64,000 nucleotides of DNA. Origin: Neolentinus lepideus HHB14362 ss-1 (lineage: Eukaryota > Basidiomycota > Agaricomycetes > Gloeophyllales > Gloeophyllaceae). The notes beneath the pieces were generated by a model, which did no database searches, was not told where the DNA came from, and worked only from the letters and a program-made list of their open reading frames with translations. Positions 8,217 to 20,018 of this stretch are shown in pieces. The stretch spans positions 295,896-359,895 of the forward strand of contig KV425570.1 in the NCBI GenBank assembly GCA_001632425.1. Reading direction: 5' to 3'. The position numbers and the translations under genes were made by a program. Within the stretch, counting starts at the first letter, position 1; every line of letters starts with the position of its first letter.

Positions 8217-11071
8217 TTAGAAGGTAGCAAATTGGGAGGTTACAGACCTACCTGGCTGGGAGCACCAGAGCGACAAACCACCCATGTCTTTGTATTTCTC
8301 CACAATTTTGTCCACCATTTCGAAATACTCGACATAGTCGGAGTGAATTCCGTTGACGATGAGAGAGAGACGGTCATAGTAGGCTTTGGGTGACTCTTGG
8401 ACCAGGTACGGTGGTAGATCGTTCACCGTACCGGCCCGCCATAATGCCACGTTGGAATATATTTCTCTAGATTGGGCATTGTTCAGACATTGGACGACTT
8501 GAGCTGCAAGAAGCATTATGATATCAAAATGCTGTCCGTGTGACTTCGTAGGTAGAACTGGCTTTGAAAGGGAGTTACGCTTGGTCCCGGCTAGGAGGTG
8601 CGGTGCAATTGTTGTTTTTGTCCACTCTCGATAGGCGTCGTGGTTGATCACCTCGCCGTCTTGGTATCGAGCGCTGATCCACATGGCCACGTAAACGAAA
8701 GATTCTACATCATACTCTGCCACATGGTTAGATGGCAATATACAGAACAAATGGAGACAAACCATAGATGTGCGGTATCCTGCGGTCGGTCTTGAATGCG
8801 TAAAGGAGATCATAAGACATGAATGGAATCGTACCCGTGCGCTCGCTTGCAAGCGGACGGTCATCACGATGAATGATGGAAAGGTCGAAATCATTCAGGA
8901 CACCAACGACGCCTCCCTTCACTCGAGTGAACATCAGATTGTTCTCGCTGATATCCCGGTGGTGAATATTGTTCATCCAGAGGACGCCATGACCTGCCAA
9001 TCGTGTCGGTAATGTGGAGAAGAACAACAAGCGAACGGAAATGCTCACAACAGAAACAATCCCGAAATGCCTTCATGAATTTCTTCCCTGAGAGCTTATG
9101 GATCGGCTCAAGCCTTTGAAATAACAGCACCCGAAGCCGGCGAGAAAGTCGCTTCCCCTGCGCCCTAGATATATTCAGGATTCTCTCGACTCGCTCACCG
9201 TACTCGTCCTCCCAATCACCAGCAGCAAATAAAACCGGCACATGTCCGCGAACATGTTTAGCCCCTTCCGTTGTGCGGGAAGCAACTTCATATACAGCAG
9301 TGAGTATCTTGATCTCATTCTCCTGCTGTTCATCGACATGATAGATCTTTGCGACCATATCGTACTTCGAAAGCTTCGTGTTCGGAGAGATGGGGCAAGG
9401 ATCCTTGCTGGTTGCGGGTACGACAGCTGTGCCACGGCTGAAGAGATGTAAGTATAAGGGAATCTTCCGTGCGTCAAGGGTCACAGTGACTTTAGCCAGC
9501 TCGGGTTGAGGCCCGAGAAGCTCTACATCAAACAAACCATCAGTCTCTTTCTTCTTGAAAACGCGGTTGACACCCCATGCGTGCTGGTCAAAACGTCGTA
9601 AGATGTCGAGAAGAACGACGAGATACGGAAGGTTCCGGATGAAGTTCATACCACCCGACTGGATAGCTCCCCCACGATCAAACCACCAAAGCCAGATCGT
9701 GCTGTCTGCCACTCTCAACCGTCAGTACGGCACGGTTCAAGCACTTAGAAAGAGTAAGAGCGAACCAATTATGACGAACTGTAATGAGTGGTTGATCGCA
9801 ATAGAGGATGAAAGTCGCTCAGCAGCGTATATCGCTACCTGCACGTTAGGAGGGTGCTTTCGTGCGGGCAGCTTCACATCAGAATCGCGCTCGAAGTCGC
9901 GGACGGCATTCGAGAAGGTATGACTGCGAGCACCGGGAGGATCGCCCTCCGCTTCCGCGCTCTTCTTCGTTCTCTTGCAAGCCGCATTCACACTACTATC
10001 ACTCTTGCGTTTCTTAGAATTTGTGACATCTCCGCGTCCTTCTGGGGATGGCTCAGGAGAAACGTCCATGCTGTCGATAACCTTCCGAGCAGGAACTTCT
10101 TGTAGTTCATCGCTGAACTCGAGGGGAATGAGCTCCATTGGGTTGTCTGTTCTCTTGAGCTCTAGACCAACTTGCAGCTTGCCAAAAGTAGTAGCTTCCT
10201 CGGGATTTTCGAGAGCCGCATTGAAAGCGTGGTCCTTCCAAACCTTGAGCAGATCCACGGTCTTAGATGCCTTGAGCCTAATATCTTCTTCAGTAGTGAG
10301 AAGAGCATCACGGAGCGTGAGCCCGATGACATCAGGCACGCGTATGGTGGGGCTGAAGAACAGATGATTATCACCACCGGCGCATTGCGTGCGAATGGGT
10401 ACAGGATCATTGCGCTGGAAGACGAGACGGTCGTTCCCGTCGCAAGGAGGGCGCAGACAGGCTTCCGAAGGATCAGGCTTTTGCTGCTTCATCTCCAGAA
10501 TCGTGTTGACCAAGCTACAGAATGGCTTGCATCTGTTTCGTTCATCTGCTTCTTTGCGGCTGGGCACGATTAAGACACGATCGAGGTAATACAGAGTGGG
10601 ATTAAACATACAACTCGAGCAGTAACTTCTGAAGCCTATTCGTCTTCTTTTCTTCGCGCTTGCCGACGTCTGGTAAGGAGAGAGCAGACTCTATCGACTT
10701 GTCCTTGATGGCATCCGTCCGATCAGCGTTACACATGGCAACGGCATCACTCAGCAAGCTTTTAAGCACTTGGCTAAGCCGCTCCACAGCAGTGTCTTCC
10801 GTCTCCATGACCAGACTAAGCAAGAACAGTAGAAATGTATGAAACGGTACGGTCTCAGTTCGTTGCTTCAGTTCATTCTCGTACACATGCTTCACCTCAT
10901 ATGCACTGTATTTTACATCAGTGCGATTGGTGAGAGACAAATCACATTCAAAACATTTAAGAACGCGCACTAGGTACTGGTTAAAGCTCGGCTGCTCCCT
11001 GTGGTTGTCTGAATTGAGCTGTCAGATGCAGTGTGATATTTCCTGGGTGTAGTGGGAGAATCTATGGCCAT
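8217..11071 (-). CDS. FunK1 fungal-type protein kinase (860 aa)
   Basis: This is a member of the fungus-specific FunK1 kinase family, which is expanded in mushroom-forming fungi and presumed to phosphorylate proteins; its substrates are unknown. Exons on the minus strand are 11071-10971, 10905-10612, 10559-9766, 9711-9049, 8993-8763 and 8716-8217. They total 2583 nt in one open frame, and all introns are GT-AG (46-65 nt). The start was chosen at [11 protein letters not shown], which aligns with the paralogue. The catalytic loop H-R-D-I-S-E-N-N lies at about 629-636, and D-F-D (residues 652-654) stands where most kinases have DFG, as is usual in this family. A basic nuclear-localisation-like stretch (KKRKSD) lies in the N-terminal half. 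It is the intact partner of the tandem pseudogene to its left. Confidence 0.9.
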
Positions 11072-11144
11072 GGGCAGAGATACGGACAGTGTGGCTTGAG
11101 TCGGAACGCGATCGAAGACGCGAAAGCGTGTTCTTTGGCTGTGT

Positions 11145-11157
11145 TTATATATATAGT
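11145..11157 (-). promoter_or_regulatory. Putative TATA box of the FunK1 gene
   Basis: The sequence TATATATATA lies about 75-85 bases upstream of the chosen start codon, next to a CACGTG palindrome (11158-11163). The paralogue keeps CACGTG (about 7318-7323) but has lost the TATA run. Confidence 0.5.
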
Positions 11158-11171
11158 CACGTGCCATCTGG

Positions 11172-11589
11172 CCATCTGGCGTGCTATTTCAAATGTTGAA
11201 GCTTAAGGGAGAGAAAGATGACGGGAGAAGAGACCGAAAGGCAGGGAGTATGGAAACAAATCACTGAATGATTGAAAATCACAACAGACTTACTGAACCA
11301 CAGCAGGCCTAGAATTTCCGCTTCTTGGTCCCTCTACGGACTTGTCCAAGATCAGGTATATTGTATACTAGTTGCGAGATCCAGCGGTTCTTGGCGAGGA
11401 GTGGGCGTGTAGTGGGGAGTGATGCTGTTTTGAAGCAATCACTTTCTGGCGTAAAGGTGGAGGTTTCCCCAGTCTGTCCTCCAAGCTTCAAGAGTCTCTG
11501 TCTTAAAATAGCCGTACTGATCTTGAGCTAAGAATAACTCACATTACACGTATCCTGAATCGCGCAGTTCTCCAACTGTCACCTCACTC
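11172..11589. other. Intergenic region between divergent FunK1 and SWP1
   Basis: A minus-strand frame of about 70 codons ending at 11309 (K-K-R-K-F stop) is open but has no ATG, and its upstream side runs into the SWP1 leader. I cannot support a gene here. The region probably contains both promoters. Confidence 0.35.
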
Positions 11590-12740
11590 ATGCGCTTACT
11601 CTGTTGCCTGCCATTACTTGCGGCGGCGGCGGCGACCGTGCACGCGTCCGCACTTACCATTCAAAATGCTCGTTTCACAATCTCCTCGTCGGACGCAACA
11701 CAGCTGCGTTCAGAACAGTACGCAATACATTGTGGCGCGTTAACGAACAAAGCTAATGGGAGGAACGCAGGCTTTCGCTCGATTCGACTTCGTTACCATC
11801 TCTGTCTCTAGGCTCGACAGATACTCTGAAGCTTACGTTTCAGGTTGTGGAGAAGGATGGAGGGAAGGGCGTGCAGCCGCATCAGACGTTCCTGAGGTTT
11901 GAGGCCAACGGGGAGGAGGGCGTGCAGCCTGTACGAGTGACTTCGGGCGGGAAGGCGAAGTTTGAATTGGTATGTGTTATTTCTGATTGCGAAGGGTCTA
12001 TTTTTCAATGTGAGGGATGTCGTGGACGTTCGCATTACGGGTGAATGGGCTATGGGTGTCATATGATATTGCTCACATTGTTTGTGAATTATCTTATGGC
12101 ACGCGAATCATTTCGTCTTGTACTGCAGCTTTCAAACCAACCATCACATGTTTTCCCAGGAAACACATGCTCATTCTCCTCATGTAGAACATGGCCAAAC
12201 CGCCCACCTCCCTCCCTCCAACCTCCACCTCCCCAGTCCAAGTCTCTCTACTCCTGGGCTCCTACAAACACTCCCCTGCGTCACTCCCCCTCTTCTCACT
12301 GAGCATTCCCCCCTCCGCCCCTGTCTCCCCGGACTCATTTGCTCCACTACCCGAAATCACGCACACCTTCCGTCCCGAACAGAAGGTCCCGCCTAAGTTC
12401 GTGTCCGCCGTCTTCTCAGCTATTGTAATTGCACCTTGGGTAGTGTTACTTGGACTGGTACGTTTTACTCGCCGCCACATGTTACTCAACGATGGATTTG
12501 ACGATGGCATTGCAGTGGTCCACGCTGCGATACAGCACCCCACACCTATTTTCCCCTCACGTTCTGCCCTTCGTGTCCTCCCTCGCCGCCTTCGAAGGGC
12601 TGCTCCTGTGGTACTGGATCGACCTCAAGCTCGGACAAGTTTTGCTGTACGGCGCGCTGCTGGGCTTGGTCACCGTCTTGACGGGCAAGCAGGCGTTGGG
12701 TGCTGCTGGGGATTGGCGCGTTGGGAAAAAGCAGTCATAA
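11590..12740 (+). CDS. SWP1: Oligosaccharyltransferase subunit SWP1 / ribophorin II (273 aa)
   Basis: This is a non-catalytic subunit of the ER oligosaccharyltransferase, which transfers the lipid-linked glycan to asparagine in nascent proteins. Exons are 11590-11717, 11771-11969, 12188-12457 and 12516-12740 (822 nt, open throughout). A cleavable signal peptide (about residues 1-19, rich in Leu and Ala) is followed by a lumenal domain with the family phrase TLKLTFQV, then GVQPHQTFLRF and GVQPVRVT. The C-terminal third contains hydrophobic segments (AVFSAIVIAPWVVLLGL and two more), as expected for the membrane part. The short length and single lumenal domain fit the fungal Swp1 form and not the longer animal ribophorin II. 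It is convergent with the GH47 gene. Confidence 0.92.
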
Positions 12741-13036
12741 GTTTGACTCGGTTGATAAATGCATACTTTTCTTGCGCTCTTACAATCATAGTGAACTTCT
12801 GTGCAACGATACCATCACGTTTCAGCTGACAGGAGCAACGCAATTCAATAGTGAGGTATAATTGAATTTTCATTCAGTGCATGTGAAATGCCTATCAGGA
12901 AGTCCGACAATAACGAGTGGTAACAACAAAAGAACGAATACAACATCCTGGTAGCACAAAATCACAACACCGAACAGCACACACAAGCAAGGACAGTTCA
13001 ATGTGGAAGGAACAGGTGTTTTGAGCTTATATCAGT

Positions 13037-15497
13037 CTAATTCAGTCCGACGCCCTGGAGAATCGAATTGATAGACTTGGGCAGGTAGCTGTTGGGGCTG
13101 ATCTGCGGGAGGGGTCCGCCGACGGCCTTGAAGCCCTGGGTGTTGGTATTGAACGTGGGGGTGGCGTAGATGCCTGGTGGGGGTGCGAGGAACGGGTGGC
13201 ATTCAGTGTTGAACACCCCTAAAAAGTAACAAGATGAGAGTTTGAGAATTGGGAAGGCAGTAAAGGCCAGTGCGTACAGTTATCGAGGCTGATGTGGTTC
13301 GGGTCGTCGAACGTGAGGTATCTGCACCCGGATCCGTCAGAGGTCAATTCAAAGGCGGCACGCGAATACGCACAGGTACTTCAACACCTCCGCGAACCAG
13401 AAACTCTCGGTATCATCAACGAGGCTCGCAGTCACATTGTTCACATCGTTCGTGCCTGCATACCCACCCGAGCTCTTGATATACAAGTACTTGTTGAAGC
13501 TCGCGGCAGCCGCAGCGGCGTTGTCGAGGTACTTCGTGTCACCAGTGATACGCCAGGCGTAGAAGTTCGACTCGAGGACCTCGGGGCGGAGGATGTAGTC
13601 GGAGGCGCCGTCGTAGATGAAGAAGCCATGCTCCTGGTAAAAGGCGTAGTCCGATGTGGAGGGCGTGACACCAGTGTAGTTGCCGTCTGAGGAGAAGTAA
13701 GCGAAGACTTCGGGACCGATGCCAGTCCTGCATGAAAAGGTCAGAGTGAGTTGATAGATCAAGTCTGGCGAAGCAAGAGTCTTACGCAGTGCTCGTGTAG
13801 GTGTTTATACAGGCATCGACAAGTGCAAGACCGTAATCGACGTACGTCTGGTTGTTCAGCAACTTGCCACCTGAGTAACGAGTGATCAGTAAGAACCTTC
13901 ACTATGCGTTCAGTATCATCGTCACCAAGCATCCAGTTTCCGGCATGGAAACACTCCAAGTGCGAGCCGATATGGACAATGTTGCCATTATCATCACGAT
14001 CAGCGACATACGTCCAGTTGCCAACTGTCGAGTTCTTTGGAACCGTACTAGTCAACCTCCAGACTTAATGCTGATAAGCGGCGACGTGCTTACCCGAACA
14101 AGGTACTTGATTGAGGAGTCGACCGCAGCCTGCCAAGTCTCGACGAAGATCGGGTTGTTGGTGTTCGTGAGCCGAGGGTACTTGATGAGGTACTCGAAGT
14201 AACTGTCCGATCCTCCTCCCCACGTCTAATAAACATATCGGTGCATACATGAAGAATGACAGGATTATTTGCTTCTTACCAGGTAAGCGTCAGTGAATTG
14301 ACCTGAGGTAGGGTCGATGCCTTGGGGCGCAAGACCTATATATAAATAGGTAAAGGAAATGCGCTGCTATCGCAAAGTCACGAACCGGGAAGAGGGTCAG
14401 GCTGTACATCACCGATGAGTATTAAGAGATTGCAATATAAAAGTTCAGATACACACCAAGCTGGCGATGTACTCAACCGACTTGACCGCATTGTTGGCGT
14501 AGGTTTGATTGCCGGTGTATTTCCTAAGATTTTCTTAGCCACTAATACATAGTATGACCACATTCTAATACGAACGTCAAGGTGGTGTACTCCAAAGTAA
14601 GCTGGAAAGGTTCTGTCAGCCCATTAACACACATTGGTGTGGTTCACGTACTGTACCAGCTTCAGCAATATTAGTCTAGTCCAGAAATAAGCTATGACAC
14701 TATTGAAAGCGAATAATCCACGTACGGTGGTAATCGTAGGCTGATTCGTGGTGAAATTCAGGTACCCATACGGGATACTGTTGTTCTAGGCGAAGTACTG
14801 AGCCACCAAGATCCCATTTCACCAATGTGAATACATACTCCAACCCATGCATACATCAGTTTGTCGGCAACTTCTTTGGCCTTCTCAACTAAAATGGGAT
14901 GCTCGAATCCACTAAGTTCGTACGCGCTCAAGAAACCAGCAACATAACGAATTGAAGTTTCAAAGACGCTGTTCGGGGATCATTTCGGTGAATCAACTTC
15001 GATGCCTTCAGCCTGACACACACCTGACTGTATCAGGCGTCTGAGACTTGCTGAAGTCGATGTAGTATGTGTAGTTCACAGCTTGCAAAAAATCGTCTTC
15101 CAAGCCCATGATAACCTGTTCAGGAGGCGTCGAAACGACCATACTTGGTAATATCATTGATGCATACCATTGTGCCCAAAGCATCAGCGATAGACGCGCC
15201 CCATCCATTACGACCGTCGTTGTAGCCTTCGCTAATTGGATCCAGATCGTCATGTCCCCAAGCGTACTTCCTATAAGTAACGTTTATTGTTGGCGTACTT
15301 CGATTGCGATGCATCATTAATCAAAATACCCACTTATACGCGTTCCAACTGTCGGTGAACATGGTCCGCACCACCGTTAGGTTACCCGCATAGTACGCTG
15401 GGACTTCGAGACCTGGCTTCTGCACAAGACCACCGCGGACCAATGAGCATGACGACAAAGCGAGAGCGCCCGCCGCAAGTAAGCGCTTGGATACCAT
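13037..15497 (-). CDS. GH47 class I alpha-1,2-mannosidase, secreted (554 aa)
   Basis: This enzyme trims alpha-1,2-linked mannose from N-glycans in a calcium-dependent way. The N-terminus ([17 protein letters not shown]) is a signal peptide, so the protein enters the secretory route. Sixteen exons are inferred: 15497-15334, 15270-15168, 15115-15024, 14968-14839, 14785-14726, 14675-14652, 14601-14576, 14523-14457, 14401-14386, 14335-14280, 14225-14086, 14047-13926, 13870-13786, 13727-13374, 13321-13278 and 13218-13037. They sum to 1665 nt in frame. GH47 motifs in order are [44 protein letters not shown] and the calcium-site region VFNTECHPF. Several exons are only 16-26 nt. One intron (14048-14085) is only 38 nt with a weak GTCGCC donor. 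The alternative donor at 14093 is stronger but breaks the frame, so this junction is uncertain. Confidence 0.9.
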
Positions 15498-15585
15498 GCT
15501 GGGTCGCGGGAGACCAAAAACCTAAGGGAGAGGAGGACTGAAAGAGCGGTAACCCAGGACCCTTGACTGGTCTTTGCTGGGAGTC

Positions 15586-15597
15586 GTATATAAGATA
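15586..15597 (-). promoter_or_regulatory. Putative TATA box of the GH47 gene
   Basis: CTTATATAC on the minus strand lies about 90 bases upstream of the start codon at 15497. Confidence 0.5.
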
Positions 15598-15599
15598 TA

Positions 15600-16383
15600 A
15601 CGACATGCCCATGGAAGCTTTGGCGTGCCGAAAGAAGCAATTAATGATGCGAGCACATCCTGTATCGAACCTGGTGAGATCGTTCTTACTGGCATCCTTC
15701 GCAACGGTAACGAGCTATTTTGAACATTTCCCCTGTCATGGATCCTTTGATCATGAGCATATGCTGGCGGCTGGTCGCCCTCGAACGAGACCTCATGACT
15801 TACGGTGTACACGCATGGTTGCCGACTTGCTCCTCTGATGGCAATTTCATCGTACACAGCTGTCAAGCATGGGAATGACGCGCTTCTCCTGCAGAGGTAC
15901 ACAGATGGTTGCAGGTCGGCCGAATTCCGAGTCTATGAAAAGCTCAATGCAGAGCAGACAGAAGAGAAGTGTTGATCCTCGTCCCCGCCAAAAATTGCCG
16001 TCTGATACACACAAAAGGAACCTCCAGAGGATTGCTGCATGGAGCTCGAGCCTCGATGCATGCTGATTCGGACGACAAAGACGACGAGCCCATCGAATTA
16101 CACACAACATAACAAACACGCGACCCGCATGAATCTCGTTTGTGCTCAATGGACGAGGAGATGATGATGATTTATTTTATGCATGAGTTACGAACGCGTT
16201 TTGCGAATATATATATATGTGAAGTAGCATAAAAATACATTTAAGAGATAACACCTATGTTTGGGTCGTAGGTGAAGTATATCGATAGAAGTCTTCGTCC
16301 CCAAGTGTCTGAATTCCATGTCTGCATGCAGAAGTATGGTGGATCAGCATCCAGGAACATGGGGCGTATGGTCACAAGCACAC
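15600..16383. other. Intergenic region upstream of the GH47 gene
   Basis: No supported gene is present. Several short frames on both strands lack motifs and splice support. A run of alternating TA (16208-16217) and other AT-rich stretches near 16150-16260 are the only notable features. Confidence 0.4.
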
Positions 16384-19001
16384 TTACTTCGCCTTCGCGT
16401 GAGATCGCAACCCGTTGAAATCCCAGAGCGTCCCATGTGCACTAGCGGCGGGTTTACTCTTCAGGACAGACTCGGGGTTGGGTGCAGGGTCACTTGGCGG
16501 CGGAACATCGTTGCCCTCCATTTCCTCCGGCCGAGCCTCTCTCCGCTGTATACAGTGTCGGCATCCGTATTCCTTCAATGCCCGAAGTCTCTTTGCCTGG
16601 TAAGATGGGCCCATGACATTGGCGTGCAATCCCTTCTCTATGGGAAACCTCAGCGTCATTTCGACCTCGGAGGATCCCAGGAGCTTGAGCTGCATATCCT
16701 CATGTCGCTTGGAATGCATGCACTAACGGATGTTGTCGCTATGTCAGTATCGATCGCAGATTACGCAATGAAGAGAAGCGAGGAGTCTCACCAAACGGTC
16801 GAAGTCCATCACAATGGCGGCATCACAAGACAAACACAAGATTCTGTGTCCAATGAAACGGACAGCATCATCAGACTCTGGATCTTCTGGGACGGTACCG
16901 CTCAGCTCAAATAACTGCATTATCGCCTTGATAGCCTGATTCGAATAAAACCGAACCAAACTCCTCAATGAGACATAAGCCCTATGTCAACAGAAACACA
17001 AACCTTCTCATCCGGCGCAAACTGCTCAGCTTTCCAAACATACTTCGCTCTCTGCTTCTTATCCAGATGTGGGCACTTGTGGGCACACGCGCCGGCAAAG
17101 TCTAGATCGCCAAACTCCTGATGTTTCTTTGCTACCTTCTGACATAGCGTGCACACAAACCGTGCCGTGAGCCTGTCCACTGGATGAAGCTTCCTAGTGC
17201 TCACGGTCTTCCAGTCTGCGAACCCGAGGACGGCAGCAAGCCGCGTCCGTGCCTTTTCTCGCCACTTGTCCAGGTCCTTCTCAAGCATGTCTTTAAGGAG
17301 CGCCGTGCTCTTCAGCTGCTCGTCGAGGGTGGAAGCATGCGAGGCGGATGATTCGAGTGCTTTGATTACTGAGAGGCGGTGGAATTCTGTGAGACTTGGC
17401 ATGGGCTGATGGGCTCCTGATGACAACATCCGTTGATAGTGCAGTGCGACGTGCGCGCGATTCTGTGCATAAGACTTCTCTTCTTGTTGGCGACGCCGAC
17501 GCTTGACGAGGTTGCCTATTTCCACATCTACACGATCCCGTATGAAGTCGAAATCTGAAGTATCCTCTGTGAGACGATGCTTCTTCCGCAAGGATGTGAC
17601 AATAGAAGTTACCCCTGATGATGAACTGTTGTAGAGAGTTGTTGTGTGCGCGTAGAAACGTTGAAAAGGTCTGTGTTGCCTTCATGTCGGCCCATTCCCA
17701 GCCTTCTCTCACAGCGAGTGAGCGACCCCTATATATCACATAAACAGGCGTATTGCAGAAAACAAACATTCTGCCTACGTAATATCATTCGCGATGCGAA
17801 TTTCCTGCACCTTAGCAGTGTATGACAGCCTCCACTTCTGCAGAGCTACTGCATTCTGTTCCGACATAATGAATACCAACCCTTACCTAAGTTCGGAAGA
17901 ACGTACCTGCATAATGATGGGCATTTTCTTGGCTTGACTTTCTTTTGCCTAGAAAGTTATCCATCTCGGCAGAGTGTACACTCGACGAGTTGGTAATAGT
18001 CCTTACCACAAGAAACTGTGTGAGGGCCGTTTGCTCGCCAGAGCTGGCCTTCGTGAAGTCGTCAAGGGCCTTTACAAGATCGTTTCTGCGGTAGTATCTA
18101 TCCATCGTTGGATCTATGCCCGTTTAGTTCTTTTCAAGTTACTCACTCTCTCAAAATAAGAACCTACATTCGAGCGTAGTCGGCAACTGCAGATTAGGCT
18201 TTACAGCATCTTGGGATATAATTGTCAGGGGAAGTGTTCGTGATAAGAAGGGGCTTGGGGTATCGTACTTAGGAACTTTGCTGACTCTGCAGACAAGAGC
18301 CACCCTGCGACTGCATCACCAGCCACAGTCGTGGGAGCTGGGATTAATGACCTGCGAGTAGATATTGATCAGAGTTCACCTTAGATATACATACCCATTG
18401 GCGCACTTACCCCCCGAACTTGGTATGGCATGCTACCTTCAGCCAAGCTATCAATTAGCATGCGAAGGCTACACAAAAATGGAGACTGACATTTCCGCAC
18501 AGATGAACACGTAAAGCATACGATACATGCACAGTCTTAGTCATCTTCCGGCATACCTTTGCAGACCATTCCGTTCATTGAACGCTAAACGTTCAAAACA
18601 TCCCACGAGCGATTACGCACCTCGCACGGTCCAGCATCAAACAACCAAGCCGTATACGCTGCCTCCGTCCAATTCGGCGTCGGATCCGGGATAGCGCCTG
18701 CTCTGCAATTCCTCCTCGCCTGACGCCATATGAAATCCGACGACCTCCGCACAAGAGTGGCGTGGAGGTACTTGTCACAGCGAGCCACAGCGAGCACATC
18801 TCTCGGAGACGGAGTAAATGAAAGGATTTCTGCCAGAAGTTCCAGTGGTATGCGAGCGAGATGATTCTGCTTATTGTTTATATTCCTGATATCACGAGAA
18901 GCCTCATCGACACCTGAGTCCGGGAGTTGGGCGCCTGCCTGTCGTGCTTTCTTTGGAGCCGTGGGGCCCAGCTGTGAGTCAGCATGCTTCTCCGAAATCA
19001 T
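16384..19001 (-). CDS. F-box domain protein, basidiomycete-type
   Basis: F-box proteins usually link substrates to SCF ubiquitin ligases through Skp1. The first exon (19001-about 18585) starts with ATG and contains the F-box (LARIPLELLAEILSFTPSPR), followed by the phrase NWTEAAYTAWLFD typical of a large basidiomycete F-box family. Downstream pieces of the same protein can be followed: SYALRVHLCGN (about 18480-18520), DAVAGWLLSAESAKFL (about 18290), the stretch from RYYRRNDLVKAL (18105), a long exon ending at 17004, then 16935-16792 and 16722-16384 with the C-terminus. The two last introns (16936-17003 and 16723-16791) are GT-AG and in frame. A Cys/His-rich segment near 17160-17060 (CTLCQ...CAHKCPHLD) and a final CRHC could bind metal. 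Between 18480 and 18590 I could not find a splice solution without a frameshift, so the gene may be damaged or I may have missed a small exon. Confidence 0.65.
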
Positions 19002-19193
19002 AATGTTAATAGCAAACGAAGCTAAGATGAAGACGGCGAGAGGATGAAGTTTGAAGACTAATTAGGGGAAAAAGGGGGAATATACTACGTCGGCATTATC
19101 CGAGAGCGCTGGCTATGAAGGGAATATCGCTCTCATTTTATGGACAGACTCGATGATCTCTCTTCCGAAATATTCATGGGGGTTAAGATTACT

Positions 19194-19517
19194 TTACCTT
19201 CGGGCTCCTGCCAGCTGCTGCTTCAATACACTGCATCTTGTCCTGAATAGGTCAGCATGTATCTCTGATCTTCTCTGGCACATTGGATGTGCAGATAGCT
19301 TGAGTACGGAATAAATCTTCCGTACAAACACTGTTCTTGGTCGGTCCTGGCTGTCGAGTGTTGCTATCATGACAGCTAGCGACAAAAAACAGACGGGGTC
19401 AAAGTCTCCTCCAGATGGTGTGGGTACGCGAACTTCCACCTTCCTAAGGAATATGTTGTCAAATGTGCCGCCCTCCTCACCACAATCGGGCATCCGAATG
19501 AAGTAATTTCCTTTCAC
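19194..19517 (-). CDS. Uncharacterised open frame, possible exon
   Basis: A 108-codon open stretch reads NYFIRMPDCGEEGGTF and VRVPTPSGGDFDP. It is preceded by a plausible acceptor (CTCCTCCAG before ACCGAGGCG at about 19526), so it could be the last exon of a gene on the minus strand. There is no in-frame ATG at the start and no upstream exon that I can support. I do not recognise the family. Confidence 0.25.
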   Translation of the reverse strand: MKGNYFIRMPDCGEEGGTFDNIFLRKVEVRVPTPSGGDFDPVCFLSLAVMIATLDSQDRPRTVFVRKIYSVLKLSAHPMCQRRSEIHADLFRTRCSVLKQQLAGARR

Positions 19518-20018
19518 CGCCTCGGTCTGGAGGAGAAAATGAAAGTGTATTGTTTGTCGCTAGCTGGAAGCACCCTGTGTTCACGGCAGGCATTCACGGA
19601 GCCGCTGTCGTCCGCTCGGTGATATCGTCTGGTCTTGTAACTTTCTATCTGTTGTCAATACGACCCCCTGGACAGTCCCACGCAGAAAGCTGACTCAGCG
19701 CATATCTACCTAGGTGTTTAAAAATATTTAGATTACACCGCATTTCACCCCAGTGAAAAGAGCCATGGCTGTTCGTCGACACTGCCGCCATAGCTGTGAG
19801 GAAAGTTCAGAGCTTAAAGAAAAGCGCATTAGATTCCATGTCTTCAGTCATCGTCCCTTCTAGTTTTCGAAACCTTCGCTCTTCCGAAAGGTTTCCATCC
19901 GCTCTTTTCAGGACATGGTTTCATACGGGCGTCAAGAATACCCTTCTCAGAATCTTTCAGGTGAGCAAGGGCCATTTCTCTTCGCAACTAGCACATTCTG
20001 ACTTTAAAGCCAGCACCG

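Noticed and set aside
11309..11491. Possible small basic protein ending K-K-R-K-F
   Set aside because: It has no ATG in frame, and any upstream exon would have to lie within the SWP1 leader; too little support to call a gene.
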